This document shows, piece after piece, positions 25,820-34,296 of a stretch of DNA of 64,000 nucleotides. Position 1 is the stretch's first letter. Every line of letters starts with the position of its first letter. Made by a program: the position numbers and the translations under genes. The stretch lies in NCBI RefSeq assembly GCF_003344925.1, contig NZ_CP031188.1, forward strand, positions 2,857,001 through 2,921,000, written 5' to 3'. The DNA comes from Flavobacterium arcticum (GTDB taxonomy: Bacteria > Bacteroidota > Bacteroidia > Flavobacteriales > Flavobacteriaceae). The notes under the pieces are model-generated. The model did no database searches. It saw only the letters and a list, made by a program, of their open reading frames with translations, and was not told where the DNA came from.

Positions 25820-27619
25820 TTATGCTATTTTAAAACGTTTTCTATCAGTTTCATTAAGGTATATTTTACGTAAACGAAGTTTTGTAGGTGTTACCTCTAC
25901 ATATTCATCTTTTTGTATATATTCTAATGCTTCTTCTAGAGAGAATTTAATAGCTGGTACAATCTTCGCTTTATCATCAGCTCCTGACGAACGTACGTTA
26001 CTTAACTTTTTAGTTTTAGTTACGTTAACCGTCATATCATCACCACGAGAGTTTTCTCCAATAACCTGTCCTTCATAAATATCCTCATTAGGATCTACAA
26101 AGAATTTACCTCTATCTTGTAATTTATCAATAGAGTAAGGAATTGCTTTACCATTCTCCATAGATATAAGTGAACCACTCATACGTCCTGGTATCTCACC
26201 TTTAAATGGCTGATACTCTAAGAAACGGTGTGTCATGATAGCTTCACCTGCTGTAGCAGTAAGCAACTGGTTTCTTAACCCTATAATACCACGCGATGGG
26301 ATAAGGAATTTTACTATCATACGTTCACCCTTAGGCTCCATACTTAGCATTTCTCCTTTTCGTAGTGTTACAAACTCTACTGCACGACCAGATAGGTTTT
26401 CAGGTAAATCGATAGTAAGCTCTTCAACTGGCTCACATTTTTTACCGTCAACTTCTTTAATAATAACCTGTGGCTGACCTATTTGTAGTTCATACCCCTC
26501 TCTTCTCATAGTTTCTATAAGTACAGATAAGTGCAATACACCACGACCAAATACCATGAATTTATCTGCACTATTAGTTTCGCCTAGACGAAGAGCAAGA
26601 TTTTTTTCAAGTTCTTTAGTTAATCTATCTTTAATATGTCGAGAAGTAACAAATTTACCTTCTTTACCAAAGAATGGAGAATCGTTAATAGTGAAAAGCA
26701 TACTCATAGTAGGCTCATCAATAGCAATAGAAGTAAGTGCCTCTGGGTTTTCAGCATCGGCAACAGTATCGCCAATTTCAAAACCTTCAAGACCTACAAT
26801 AGCACAAATATCTCCAGCTACTACCTCGCTAACTTTTAAACGACCAAGCCCTTCAAAAGTGTGAAGTTCTTTTATTTTAGATTTTATTATTTTACCATCA
26901 CGTTTTACTAATGATATGTTCATACCTTCTTTTAGTATACCTCTTTGAAGGCGACCAATAGCGATACGACCTGTAAAGCTAGAAAAGTCAAGTGATGTAA
27001 TAAGCATTTGTGGTGTACCTTCAGACACTTTTGGTGCAGGTACATGCTCTATAACCATATCAAGTAATGGTTCTATGTTTTCAGTTTTGTCTTTCCAGTC
27101 GGTTGACATCCAGTTTTGTTTTGCCGAACCGTAAACAGTAGGGAAATCAAGCTGCCATTCTTCCGCACCTAATTCAAACATAAGGTCAAATACTTTTTCA
27201 TGTACTTCTTCTGGAGTACAGTTTTCTTTATCTACCTTATTTACAACAACACATGGTTTAAGTCCAAGGTCAATCGCTTTTTGCAGTACAAAACGCGTTT
27301 GGGGCATTGGTCCTTCAAAAGCATCAACCAAAAGGCAAACACCATCGGCCATGTTAAGTACACGCTCTACCTCTCCTCCAAAATCGGCGTGACCAGGGGT
27401 ATCTATAATATTAATTTTAGTACCTTTATACGTAACCGAAACGTTTTTCGAAGTAATGGTTATACCACGCTCGCGTTCTAGGTCATTATTATCTAGGATA
27501 AGATCACCAGTATTCTCGTTTTCACGGAACAATTGGCAGTGGTACATGATTTTGTCAACCAATGTAGTCTTACCGTGGTCAACGTGTGCAATAATCGCAA
27601 TGTTTCTAATGGGCGTCAT
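25820..27619 (-). CDS. typA: Ribosome-associated GTPase TypA/BipA
   Basis: TypA is a translational GTPase of the EF-G group needed for 50S assembly and growth under stress or cold. The 599-residue protein starts at ATG 27619-27617, giving MTPIRNIAIIAHVDHGKTT. A longer frame to 27724 is rejected because it runs past the -7 box at 27640-27647. Motifs in order are G1 HVDHGKTT, switch I RERGITI, G3 DTPGHADFGGEVERV and G4 NKVDKE. Domain II (GRIAIGRLQRG) follows, then the BipA-specific C-terminal domain with SRGIIGLRNQLLT. Length and order are those of intact TypA. Confidence 0.95.
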   Translation of the reverse strand: MTPIRNIAIIAHVDHGKTTLVDKIMYHCQLFRENENTGDLILDNNDLERERGITITSKNVSVTYKGTKINIIDTPGHADFGGEVERVLNMADGVCLLVDAFEGPMPQTRFVLQKAIDLGLKPCVVVNKVDKENCTPEEVHEKVFDLMFELGAEEWQLDFPTVYGSAKQNWMSTDWKDKTENIEPLLDMVIEHVPAPKVSEGTPQMLITSLDFSSFTGRIAIGRLQRGILKEGMNISLVKRDGKIIKSKIKELHTFEGLGRLKVSEVVAGDICAIVGLEGFEIGDTVADAENPEALTSIAIDEPTMSMLFTINDSPFFGKEGKFVTSRHIKDRLTKELEKNLALRLGETNSADKFMVFGRGVLHLSVLIETMRREGYELQIGQPQVIIKEVDGKKCEPVEELTIDLPENLSGRAVEFVTLRKGEMLSMEPKGERMIVKFLIPSRGIIGLRNQLLTATAGEAIMTHRFLEYQPFKGEIPGRMSGSLISMENGKAIPYSIDKLQDRGKFFVDPNEDIYEGQVIGENSRGDDMTVNVTKTKKLSNVRSSGADDKAKIVPAIKFSLEEALEYIQKDEYVEVTPTKLRLRKIYLNETDRKRFKIA

Positions 27620-27639
27620 TCTCTCTTTTTTTGAAGCTG

Positions 27640-27647
27640 CAAAAATA
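27640..27647 (-). promoter_or_regulatory. typA -7 promoter box
   Basis: TATTTTTG on the minus strand predicts transcription from about 27634, 15 nt before the chosen typA ATG, and rules out the longer frame. Confidence 0.55.
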
Positions 27648-27824
27648 CACTTTATTTCGATAAAAAAAACATTAGTTATTAAGGGTTTAGCTTTTATTAA
27701 CACCATAATACAATTTAATAACAAATAGTAGCCGATATAACAGGAAATAACACTAAAACAGAATCTAAGAGACAGATAATCATAAGTTTTTGTGAAAAAA
27801 TTAAAGTAGTATTATTTAATAAAG

Positions 27825-27832
27825 TATATTTG
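27825..27832 (+). promoter_or_regulatory. -7 promoter box of the carotenoid locus
   Basis: TATATTTG lies 21 nt before the ATG of the MerR-type regulator at 27854 and overlaps the in-frame TTG at 27830, which is therefore not the start. It may drive the whole crt locus. Confidence 0.6.
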
Positions 27833-27853
27833 TTTAACTTTTTTATAAAAACA

Positions 27854-28753
27854 ATGAACAACGTAAAGACAAAATTCAATATTCGAGATCTGGAAAACCT
27901 TTCAGGGATAAAGGCGCATACTATTCGCATTTGGGAAAAAAGATATAATATCCTTGAACCTATGCGTACTGAAACGAATATTCGTTTTTATGACATCGAA
28001 AACTTACAAAAACTACTCAATATAACCACCTTACACAACTTTGGATATAAAATATCGGCAATATCAAAAATGCCCGAAGAAAAGCTACCTGTACTGGTAA
28101 AAGAGATACTTTCCAACAAAAGTATGTCTAACCATATATTAAACGACTTTAAGCTAGCTATGATGAATTTTGATCAGGCGCTTTTCTTAAACACCTACAA
28201 CGCTCTACTGCAAGAAAAATCGTTTAGAGAAATTTTTTACGACTTTTTTATCCCTTTACTTAACGAAATAGGTTTATTATGGCAAACAAATACTATAACT
28301 CCTGCACATGAGCATTTTATAAGTTTTTTAATCAAACAAAAGCTAGCCTCAAATATTGAGAAGTTATTACTACAACCACCACAAAAAACCGAAAGAACCT
28401 ATATACTCTACTTACCAAAAAATGAAATACATGAGCTCGGTTTAATGTTTATAAACTATGAATTAGCATTAAATGATCACAAATCTATTTTTCTTGGTGA
28501 AAGTGTACCTATAGACAGTTTAAAAGACGTTAAAAAACATTTTGACAATGTAACCTTTGTAACCTACATAACAGTAGAGCCAACAATGGGCGAAATAAAT
28601 GATTATATCGAAGAGCTAAAACTCGAGCTTATAAATGACGACACTACGCTATTATATGTTTTTGGGCATAATACACAGTTTATAAATGAAGATAAAATAA
28701 ATAAAAACATATCAGTATTTAAATCAATAAGTGAGTTTAGCAATGGATTATAA
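27854..28753 (+). CDS. MerR-family regulator with CarH-like cobalamin-binding region
   Basis: Residues 5-75 form a MerR winged-helix domain (FNIRDLENLSGIKAHTIRIWEKRY). The C-terminal 220 residues resemble the CarH/LitR light sensor. A four-helix region carries W143-x9-E153-H154, the adenosylcobalamin-pocket motif, and a Rossmann-like domain has E-I-H193-E-L-G where CarH has the lower-ligand motif E/D-x-H-x-x-G. Deviations are seen. The residue after W143 is Gln instead of the light-state His ligand of Thermus CarH, and the later S-x-V and GG elements of B12 domains are weak. It sits 53 nt before crtI and most likely controls carotenoid genes. Cobalamin binding or light sensing is inference. 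Confidence 0.8.
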   Translation: MNNVKTKFNIRDLENLSGIKAHTIRIWEKRYNILEPMRTETNIRFYDIENLQKLLNITTLHNFGYKISAISKMPEEKLPVLVKEILSNKSMSNHILNDFKLAMMNFDQALFLNTYNALLQEKSFREIFYDFFIPLLNEIGLLWQTNTITPAHEHFISFLIKQKLASNIEKLLLQPPQKTERTYILYLPKNEIHELGLMFINYELALNDHKSIFLGESVPIDSLKDVKKHFDNVTFVTYITVEPTMGEINDYIEELKLELINDDTTLLYVFGHNTQFINEDKINKNISVFKSISEFSNGL

Positions 28754-28806
28754 GTATTGCCATCCAAAACATAATTGTTCAACTATTATCAATAATTACT
28801 AAACAA

Positions 28807-30303
28807 ATGAAGAAAGAAATAAAAATAATAGGCTCAGGATTTTCGTCATTATCGGCAGCATGCTATCTTGCTAAATTAGGACATGATGTAACGATATACG
28901 AAAAAAATGCGACCATAGGCGGCAGAGCAAGGCAGCTTAAAAAAGATGGACTTACTTTTGACATAGGACCTACTTGGTACTGGATGCCCGATGTTTTTGA
29001 ACGTTTTTTTGCTGATTTTGATAAAAAACCACACGATTATTACAGTCTAAAAAAACTATCTCCTGCTTATAGAGTATATTTTGGAGAGAATGATTATGTA
29101 GATATTGCTAGTAATCCTCAGTCGATTATAAATACATTTGAAAGTATTGAACAAGGAAGTGGTAAAATATTAAAAGAGTTTCTTGATGAGGCTAAAAGCA
29201 ACTATAATATTGCCATTAAAGATTTAGTATATCGTCCAGGAGAGTCGCCACTAGAATTAGTTACCCCAAAAACAATGATGAAGTTGGGGCAATTTTTTAG
29301 CAATATATCTCGTGATGTTAGAAAAAAATTTAAAAGTAAAAAATTAGTCCAAATACTCGAATTTCCAGTATTGTTTCTTGGAGCAAAACCATCTGACACA
29401 CCTTCGTTTTACAGTTTTATGAATTATGCCGATTTTGGGTTAGGTACTTGGCATCCCGAAGGCGGTATGTATAGCGTTATTGAAGGTATGGAAAGTTTAG
29501 CCAGATCATTAGGGGTTAAAATATATACTAATGCCGCAATAGAAAAGATAGGAGTAGAAAATGGTACTGCTTCTTGGATGATGGTAAATAATGAAAAAAT
29601 AACCGCAGATATTATTGTGAGTGGTGCAGACTACCATCATACCGAAACATTGCTAGACAAGCCTTATAGAGCTTATAGCGAAGACTACTGGAACAAACGT
29701 ACTTTTGCTCCATCGTCATTACTGTTTTATGTAGGTTTTGATAAAAAAATTGAGAGAGCAGAACACCACACACTGTTTTTTGATACTGATTTTGATATAC
29801 ATGCTCAGGATATATATGATAACCCTAAGTGGCCTGATGAACCTTTGTTTTATGCAAGTTTCCCATCTAAAACAGATATAGAGGCAGCACCATCAAGTAA
29901 AGAAGCGGGTACATTTCTTATACCACTAGCGCCAGGTATAGAGGATACTGAAGAACTTAGAGAGAAATACTTTGATAAGATAATAACCCGATTAGAGCGC
30001 CTTACAGGACAGGAACTTAAAAGTAGTATTCTATTTAAAGAGTCATTTTGTGTAAACGACTTTGTAAAAGATTATAACTCATATAAAGGTAATGCCTACG
30101 GGTTAGCTAACACGCTGTTGCAAACTGCATTTTTAAGACCAAAGCTAAAAAGTCAAAAAGTAAAGAACTTATACTTTACAGGACAGCTCACTGTACCAGG
30201 ACCTGGTGTACCACCAGCATTAATATCTGGTAAACTAGTTGCTGGGTTAATAGAAAAACAGCTAAATAAAGAAATAAAAGTAACCGTAAAGGAAACAATA
30301 TGA
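28807..30303 (+). CDS. crtI: Phytoene desaturase CrtI
   Basis: CrtI introduces conjugated double bonds into phytoene to give lycopene at the membrane, using FAD. The 498-residue protein opens with a dinucleotide-binding beta-alpha-beta motif (IIGSGFSSLSAACYLAKLG) and GGRARQ. It continues with the GPTWYWMPDVFERFF block and the STFGLGTWHP-like region (DFGLGTWHPEGGM), and ends with the bacterial CrtI signature GPGVPPALISGKLVAG. All are typical, and the length is normal. Its stop codon overlaps the crtB start (ATGA at 30300-30303), showing translational coupling. The MerR regulator lies 53 nt upstream. Confidence 0.95.
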   Translation: MKKEIKIIGSGFSSLSAACYLAKLGHDVTIYEKNATIGGRARQLKKDGLTFDIGPTWYWMPDVFERFFADFDKKPHDYYSLKKLSPAYRVYFGENDYVDIASNPQSIINTFESIEQGSGKILKEFLDEAKSNYNIAIKDLVYRPGESPLELVTPKTMMKLGQFFSNISRDVRKKFKSKKLVQILEFPVLFLGAKPSDTPSFYSFMNYADFGLGTWHPEGGMYSVIEGMESLARSLGVKIYTNAAIEKIGVENGTASWMMVNNEKITADIIVSGADYHHTETLLDKPYRAYSEDYWNKRTFAPSSLLFYVGFDKKIERAEHHTLFFDTDFDIHAQDIYDNPKWPDEPLFYASFPSKTDIEAAPSSKEAGTFLIPLAPGIEDTEELREKYFDKIITRLERLTGQELKSSILFKESFCVNDFVKDYNSYKGNAYGLANTLLQTAFLRPKLKSQKVKNLYFTGQLTVPGPGVPPALISGKLVAGLIEKQLNKEIKVTVKETI

Positions 30304-31139
30304 AATCTATTTTTGACGAAATCTCATACCAGTGCAGCCGTAACGTAACTAAGGCATACAGCACTTCTTTTTCTTCTGCCGTGAAGATGCTTTCGCCACG
30401 CATACGTCAAGATATTTATAATATCTATGGCTTTGTACGCTTTGCCGATGAAATAGTCGATACTTTTCATGATTATGACAAAGAACGATTATTTACATGT
30501 TTTGAAAATGATTTAGATAACGCTCTAAAAGATGGTATTAGTCTTAACCCTGTATTAAATGCTTTTCAGTACACTGCTAACAAGTATAACATCTCAGAAG
30601 AACTCATTAGTAGCTTTATGGAAAGTATGAAGATGGATTTATACAAAAAAGACTATAAAAGTGTTACAGAGTATAATGAGTATATTTACGGCTCAGCAGA
30701 TGTTGTAGGACTTATGTGCCTTAAAGTTTTTACGGGTAATGATACTACTAAATATGATGAGCTAAAAGAACCAGCAATGCGACTAGGGTCGGCATTCCAG
30801 AAAATAAATTTTTTGCGCGACCTGAAAGATGATACCGAAGGATTAGACAGGAACTACTTTCCTGCTTTAAATCTACAGGAAATGGATGATGTAATAAAAA
30901 GACAAATTGTAGAGGAAATAGAAGCTGACCTAAATGAAGGGTTTAAAGGTATTATAAAACTACCTACAGAAGCTAAATTTGGTGTTTATACAGCTTATGT
31001 ATATTATAAAAAATTACTCAAGAAATTAAAAAGAACACCATCGGTTAAGATAAAGTCAACACGCATTCGTGTCCCTGATTATCAAAAAATAGGATTGCTT
31101 GCAAAATGTTATCTTGACTACAGGTTTAATATTATATAA
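30300..31139 (+). CDS. crtB: Phytoene synthase CrtB
   Basis: CrtB joins two geranylgeranyl diphosphates to phytoene, the first committed carotenoid step. The 279-residue protein has both Mg-binding aspartate motifs of trans-isoprenyl (squalene/phytoene) synthases. These are FADEIVDTFHDYD near residues 43-57, and NFLRDLKDDTEGLDRNYFP near residues 168-190. The signature YCYGSA-like block reads YIYGSADVVGLM. The start ATG overlaps the crtI stop by 4 nt, so the genes are coupled. crtZ follows after 10 nt. Confidence 0.95.
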   Translation: MKSIFDEISYQCSRNVTKAYSTSFSSAVKMLSPRIRQDIYNIYGFVRFADEIVDTFHDYDKERLFTCFENDLDNALKDGISLNPVLNAFQYTANKYNISEELISSFMESMKMDLYKKDYKSVTEYNEYIYGSADVVGLMCLKVFTGNDTTKYDELKEPAMRLGSAFQKINFLRDLKDDTEGLDRNYFPALNLQEMDDVIKRQIVEEIEADLNEGFKGIIKLPTEAKFGVYTAYVYYKKLLKKLKRTPSVKIKSTRIRVPDYQKIGLLAKCYLDYRFNII

Positions 31140-31149
31140 TTTACAATTC

Positions 31150-31599
31150 ATGGCACTTTATATTCATATAATCGTTTTTATACTCACGTTTTTCATAATG
31201 GAATTTATGGCGTGGTTTACGCATAAATATGTAATGCATGGTTTTTTGTGGAGCTTGCACAGCGACCACCACCGTAAAGATCATGACTCTTGGTTTGAGC
31301 GTAATGATGCCTTTTTTATATTTTATGCCATAGTGAGCATTGGTTTCTTTTTGTTATGGCAAAACAATATTTTAGAAATTGGCTTAGCTATTGGTCTAGG
31401 CATTTTTGCTTATGGGCTTGCCTACTTTTTAGTGCATGATATTTTTATACACCAACGGTTTAAACTGTTCCGAAATGCTAATAACAGGTATGCTAAAGCA
31501 GTGCGTAGGGCACACAAAATGCACCATAAACACTTAGATAAAGATAAAGGTGAATGCTTTGGGATGCTGATTGTTCCTTTTAAGTATTTTAAAAAATAA
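31150..31599 (+). CDS. crtZ: Beta-carotene hydroxylase CrtZ (fatty acid hydroxylase superfamily)
   Basis: CrtZ adds 3-hydroxyl groups to the beta-ionone rings, giving zeaxanthin. The start is ATG 31150 (149 residues). The frame reaches back to a TTG inside crtB, but that extension is not conserved-looking. Four membrane segments surround the di-iron histidine motifs HKYVMHG, HSDHH, HDIFIHQR and HKMHHKH, the standard H-x4-H, H-x2-HH, H-x4-H and H-x2-HH set. It is the last gene of the crt operon and is followed by a strong terminator. A lycopene cyclase (crtY) is not in this operon, so it must lie elsewhere. Confidence 0.93.
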   Translation: MALYIHIIVFILTFFIMEFMAWFTHKYVMHGFLWSLHSDHHRKDHDSWFERNDAFFIFYAIVSIGFFLLWQNNILEIGLAIGLGIFAYGLAYFLVHDIFIHQRFKLFRNANNRYAKAVRRAHKMHHKHLDKDKGECFGMLIVPFKYFKK

Positions 31600-31609
31600 T
31601 ATATTTTAT

Positions 31610-31648
31610 AAAAATGCCCTCAAAGAAAACTCCTTTGAGGGCATTTTT
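31610..31648. terminator. Terminator after crtZ
   Basis: AAAAATGCCCTCAAAG pairs with CTTTGAGGGCATTTTT around a 7-nt loop, ending the carotenoid operon and the convergent DUF4252 operon. Confidence 0.88.
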
Positions 31649-31677
31649 ATAAATAATTAACCTTTATTATTTTTCGA

Positions 31678-32214
31678 TTATTTCATCATCATGTCTTGTA
31701 ATGGTTTAAGTTGTTCTAGGTTTAAGTTCCCCTTTTGTAACACCCCTACAATCTTCATTATATTATTTGGGTTCATGTCATCGCCTAGTACGCGCACCAC
31801 ACCAAAACCATTATCTTGCTGATGCATAAAAAGTACAAACTCATCGATATGTACATCATTGCCTACTGTATAAATAGCGACGCCTACTTTATTAGAACCA
31901 TAACGCATTAACTCCTCATACTGTTCATCTTTCAACAAGCCTTTTACATTGGCTTGTTCTGTTTTATACAATTTAGTACTTAAAGAGTCTGTTTTAAAGA
32001 TAAGTATATTCAATTTATCTAACGACTGCAATGCTTCTTGCTCACCTGCTGTTAGCGTAATACTATCGGTATTTATAAAATTTGGCGCAATATCTAGTGC
32101 TACAAAATTTTTAGATTGTGACTTTTCTACAAAATACTTTTGCAACGAAGGTTTATTATCGCAAGATACCAGCAGTACTAATAACATTCCTGCTATAAAA
32201 AACATCTTTTTCAT
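31678..32214 (-). CDS. DUF4252 lipoprotein (third of three)
   Basis: This DUF4252 paralogue has a lipobox (LLVSC, Cys18), unlike its two sisters, and carries DNKPSLQ after it. The family's body follows: FINTDSITLTAGEQEALQSLDKLNILIFKTDS and the EELMRYG block. It lies 2 nt from the second paralogue, which is encoded upstream, and is the last gene of an ECF sigma operon. The function of DUF4252 is unknown. The family is common in Bacteroidota beside sigma/anti-sigma pairs. Envelope location follows from the signal. Confidence 0.8.
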   Translation of the reverse strand: MKKMFFIAGMLLVLLVSCDNKPSLQKYFVEKSQSKNFVALDIAPNFINTDSITLTAGEQEALQSLDKLNILIFKTDSLSTKLYKTEQANVKGLLKDEQYEELMRYGSNKVGVAIYTVGNDVHIDEFVLFMHQQDNGFGVVRVLGDDMNPNNIMKIVGVLQKGNLNLEQLKPLQDMMMK

Positions 32215-32216
32215 AG

Positions 32217-32738
32217 TTACGATTTTTTAGATGCTTTTTTAAGCTGGCTACCTCCTGGTAAATTCATTTTATCTGTAAGTACAGAAAGTTCACTCAACTC
32301 AAAATCTCCTGTAAGCGACATTAATACTGTATCATCTTTACCACCTTCTATAAACATTAATAATTCTAATATTTGAGATGATGATGCACCTGTTTTTACG
32401 TATATTTTAATAACTTTTCCGCTATCATTAACACGCATCAATTCTTCTAGAGGGTATTTTTTCAGGTAACTTACTACAGAACTTTTCATATCTCCTATAG
32501 CCTTACTGTCAGACGTAGTGAAGACTTTAAGGTTATCTAGTTTCTTAATAAGGTCAAAATACTGCTGAGCTTCCTTATTATTTTTATCCATTTCAACATT
32601 GCCTATTAGCTGAAACATTTTTTTGCTTACTATAATAGCGGTTACACCATCCTTACCATCGAATTTATCAAATGCCGACTGTGCAAAAAACAGTGTAGGC
32701 ATAAGCATTATTACTAATACGATTATTATCTTTTTCAT
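32217..32738 (-). CDS. DUF4252 secreted protein (second of three)
   Basis: The protein is 173 residues with a Sec signal peptide (VIMLMPTLFFAQS). The DUF4252 core shows FDKFDGKDGVTAIIVSKKMFQLIG, LDNLKVFTTSDSKAIGDMKSSVVSYLKKYPLEELMRVND, and KIYVKTGASSSQ. The same pattern occurs in the gene upstream, so they are tandem duplicates with clear divergence. It has no lipobox and should be periplasmic. It is probably expressed from the ECF operon promoter upstream of the sigma gene. Confidence 0.8.
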   Translation of the reverse strand: MKKIIIVLVIMLMPTLFFAQSAFDKFDGKDGVTAIIVSKKMFQLIGNVEMDKNNKEAQQYFDLIKKLDNLKVFTTSDSKAIGDMKSSVVSYLKKYPLEELMRVNDSGKVIKIYVKTGASSSQILELLMFIEGGKDDTVLMSLTGDFELSELSVLTDKMNLPGGSQLKKASKKS

Positions 32739-32768
32739 CTTTGTTTTACTTTATGGGGTGTTCTTAAT

Positions 32769-33230
32769 TTATTCTTTATCATCTAGATCTATATTCCCTA
32801 TAAAAGAGACAAGTACAACCTCATCATCTTTCTTGTTCTCGGTAAAAACAAGTAACTCTTTTATTTGTGAGTTATTTTTACCTGCTGTAATGTATATGTT
32901 TACTTTAGTTCCTTTATCATTTAGGCTTACAAGCTCATCCATAGAGTGCTTTCTAAGGTAAGATGCAACCGTTTTTTTCATATCCTTAGAATATTTTTTG
33001 TCTGATGTAGTAAACACCCTAAGACTTTCCATGCTATCTACTTTATCTAAGTAGTCTTTTGCTTTTTCTGCTCCTCCAGATAATTTAATATACCCTAAAA
33101 CATCTACAAGGTTTTCATGAATAACTATCCCATCAATCCCCTCTTTGTCCTGAAATTTATCAAACTCTCTTTGGGCAAAGGTAACAAATGGTGTAACTGC
33201 CAATAGTGCTACAATTATAAATTTTTTCAT
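32769..33230 (-). CDS. DUF4252 secreted protein (first of three)
   Basis: A 153-residue protein with signal peptide (LLAVTPFVTFAQ) and the DUF4252 core (FDKFQDKEGIDGIVIHENLVDVLGY, LRVFTTSDKKYSKDMKKTVASYLRKHSMDELVSLND, VNIYITAGKNNSQ). Its start codon overlaps the stop of the anti-sigma-like gene by 4 nt, implying translational coupling. Periplasmic location is expected. No enzymatic motif is visible. Confidence 0.82.
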   Translation of the reverse strand: MKKFIIVALLAVTPFVTFAQREFDKFQDKEGIDGIVIHENLVDVLGYIKLSGGAEKAKDYLDKVDSMESLRVFTTSDKKYSKDMKKTVASYLRKHSMDELVSLNDKGTKVNIYITAGKNNSQIKELLVFTENKKDDEVVLVSFIGNIDLDDKE

Positions 33231-33679
33231 TTTGTATCTTCTTTAAAAATTTTGTTTTTTGATTTTTGATATTCGCCTAAATACGCTGCTCCTGTTACTC
33301 CTACATTTATATTACTAGAAAGCATATTAAGTGCTTTTTGAGTTTCCTTAAATGCTACTTCAGGATCATCATAAGTACCCAACTCTCCTTCTTGTGGTGT
33401 TTGTGGAGTAAGGAATAGTGCATAAAGACCAAGCATTAGTACAAAACTTGCTGCTACCGATAACCATGCTACATATTGTTTTCTAGGTTTTAGTGGTACG
33501 GTTTTTTCAAATTTTTCTGTTGCCTGCTGGGTAAAATATCCAAACATAGGACGGTACTGTTCTAAATGGGGCGCCACATCTAGAGAAGAGAAATAGTCTT
33601 TAAGTCTATTCTCTTCGGCAGTACTGGTTGCTGCATCAAAATATTTTTCCAGTAGTTTTTCAATTTCTTTCAATTCCAT
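33227..33679 (-). CDS. Putative anti-sigma factor, single-pass membrane protein
   Basis: The 150-residue protein starts MELKEIEKLLEKYFDAATSTAEENRLKDYF, a cytosolic helical stretch like the zinc-free anti-sigma domain seen in Bacteroidota, with one membrane segment (YVAWLSVAASFVLMLGLYALFL, about residues 70-90). A short outside tail of 60 residues follows. It overlaps the sigma gene by 20 nt and the following DUF4252 gene by 4 nt. Gene position and topology suggest it holds the ECF sigma factor at the membrane. No FecR domain is present. Confidence 0.72.
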   Translation of the reverse strand: MELKEIEKLLEKYFDAATSTAEENRLKDYFSSLDVAPHLEQYRPMFGYFTQQATEKFEKTVPLKPRKQYVAWLSVAASFVLMLGLYALFLTPQTPQEGELGTYDDPEVAFKETQKALNMLSSNINVGVTGAAYLGEYQKSKNKIFKEDTK

Positions 33680-34175
33680 AGCTATGTTTTTTTGTAAGCT
33701 CTTCTCTAATTGTTTTTCTCGCTCTCGAAAGGGCTACTCGCACAGCCGTTTCATTCATATCCATCATTTTAGCGATTTCTTCAAATTCATATTGTTCTAC
33801 ATCACGCATCTGAACAATTATTTTTTGCTGTTCTGGCAGGGTATGCATAATTTTTTCTACCCAACTCCAACTATCACGATCTTCTGCTTGTTTCTGTAAA
33901 CTAGCTTGCCCATCAGTAAAGTTAGAGTGCACTATGCGCATCTCTGTTGCTCGTTTTGATTTTAACTGATCTAAACAATAATTTTTAGTTATTGTAATTG
34001 CCAATGCTTCTACACTCGAATAAGTATCTAACTTTGCTTTATTCTTCCAGAGTCGTACCAATACCTCCTGTGTAGCATCTTCTGCTTCTTCGGTACTTAC
34101 CAAAAGTCGTTTTGCCAATCGAAACATTCGATCTTTAAAAGTGTTTGTAATATTTATGAACTCCGATTGATTCAT
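33660..34175 (-). CDS. ECF-type RNA polymerase sigma factor
   Basis: The 171-residue protein has sigma-70 region 2 (FKDRMFRLAKRLLVSTEEAEDATQEVLVRLWKN, about residues 10-55) and region 4 (LPEQQKIIVQMRDVEQYEFEEIAKMMDMNETAVRVALSRARKTI, about residues 113-160), the complete ECF layout. It leads an operon with a membrane anti-sigma-like protein and three DUF4252 proteins, and diverges from an S41 peptidase gene. Such sigmas respond to envelope signals. The stimulus here is not known. Confidence 0.92.
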   Translation of the reverse strand: MNQSEFINITNTFKDRMFRLAKRLLVSTEEAEDATQEVLVRLWKNKAKLDTYSSVEALAITITKNYCLDQLKSKRATEMRIVHSNFTDGQASLQKQAEDRDSWSWVEKIMHTLPEQQKIIVQMRDVEQYEFEEIAKMMDMNETAVRVALSRARKTIREELTKKHSYGIERN

Positions 34176-34296
34176 TTATAATAGACATTGGTTTGTTAGC
34201 CGTTAATAAAAGGAAGACGAACAATATAAATTTTTGTTACATATTGTATTAAATATATTAAATTTACGTTTTAATCAGAAATAATAATTGCGCTTG

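Noticed and set aside
27620..27724. N-terminal extension of TypA
   Set aside because: It runs past the -7 box at 27640-27647 and is not like TypA. The HVDHGKTT region belongs near residue 13, as with ATG 27619.
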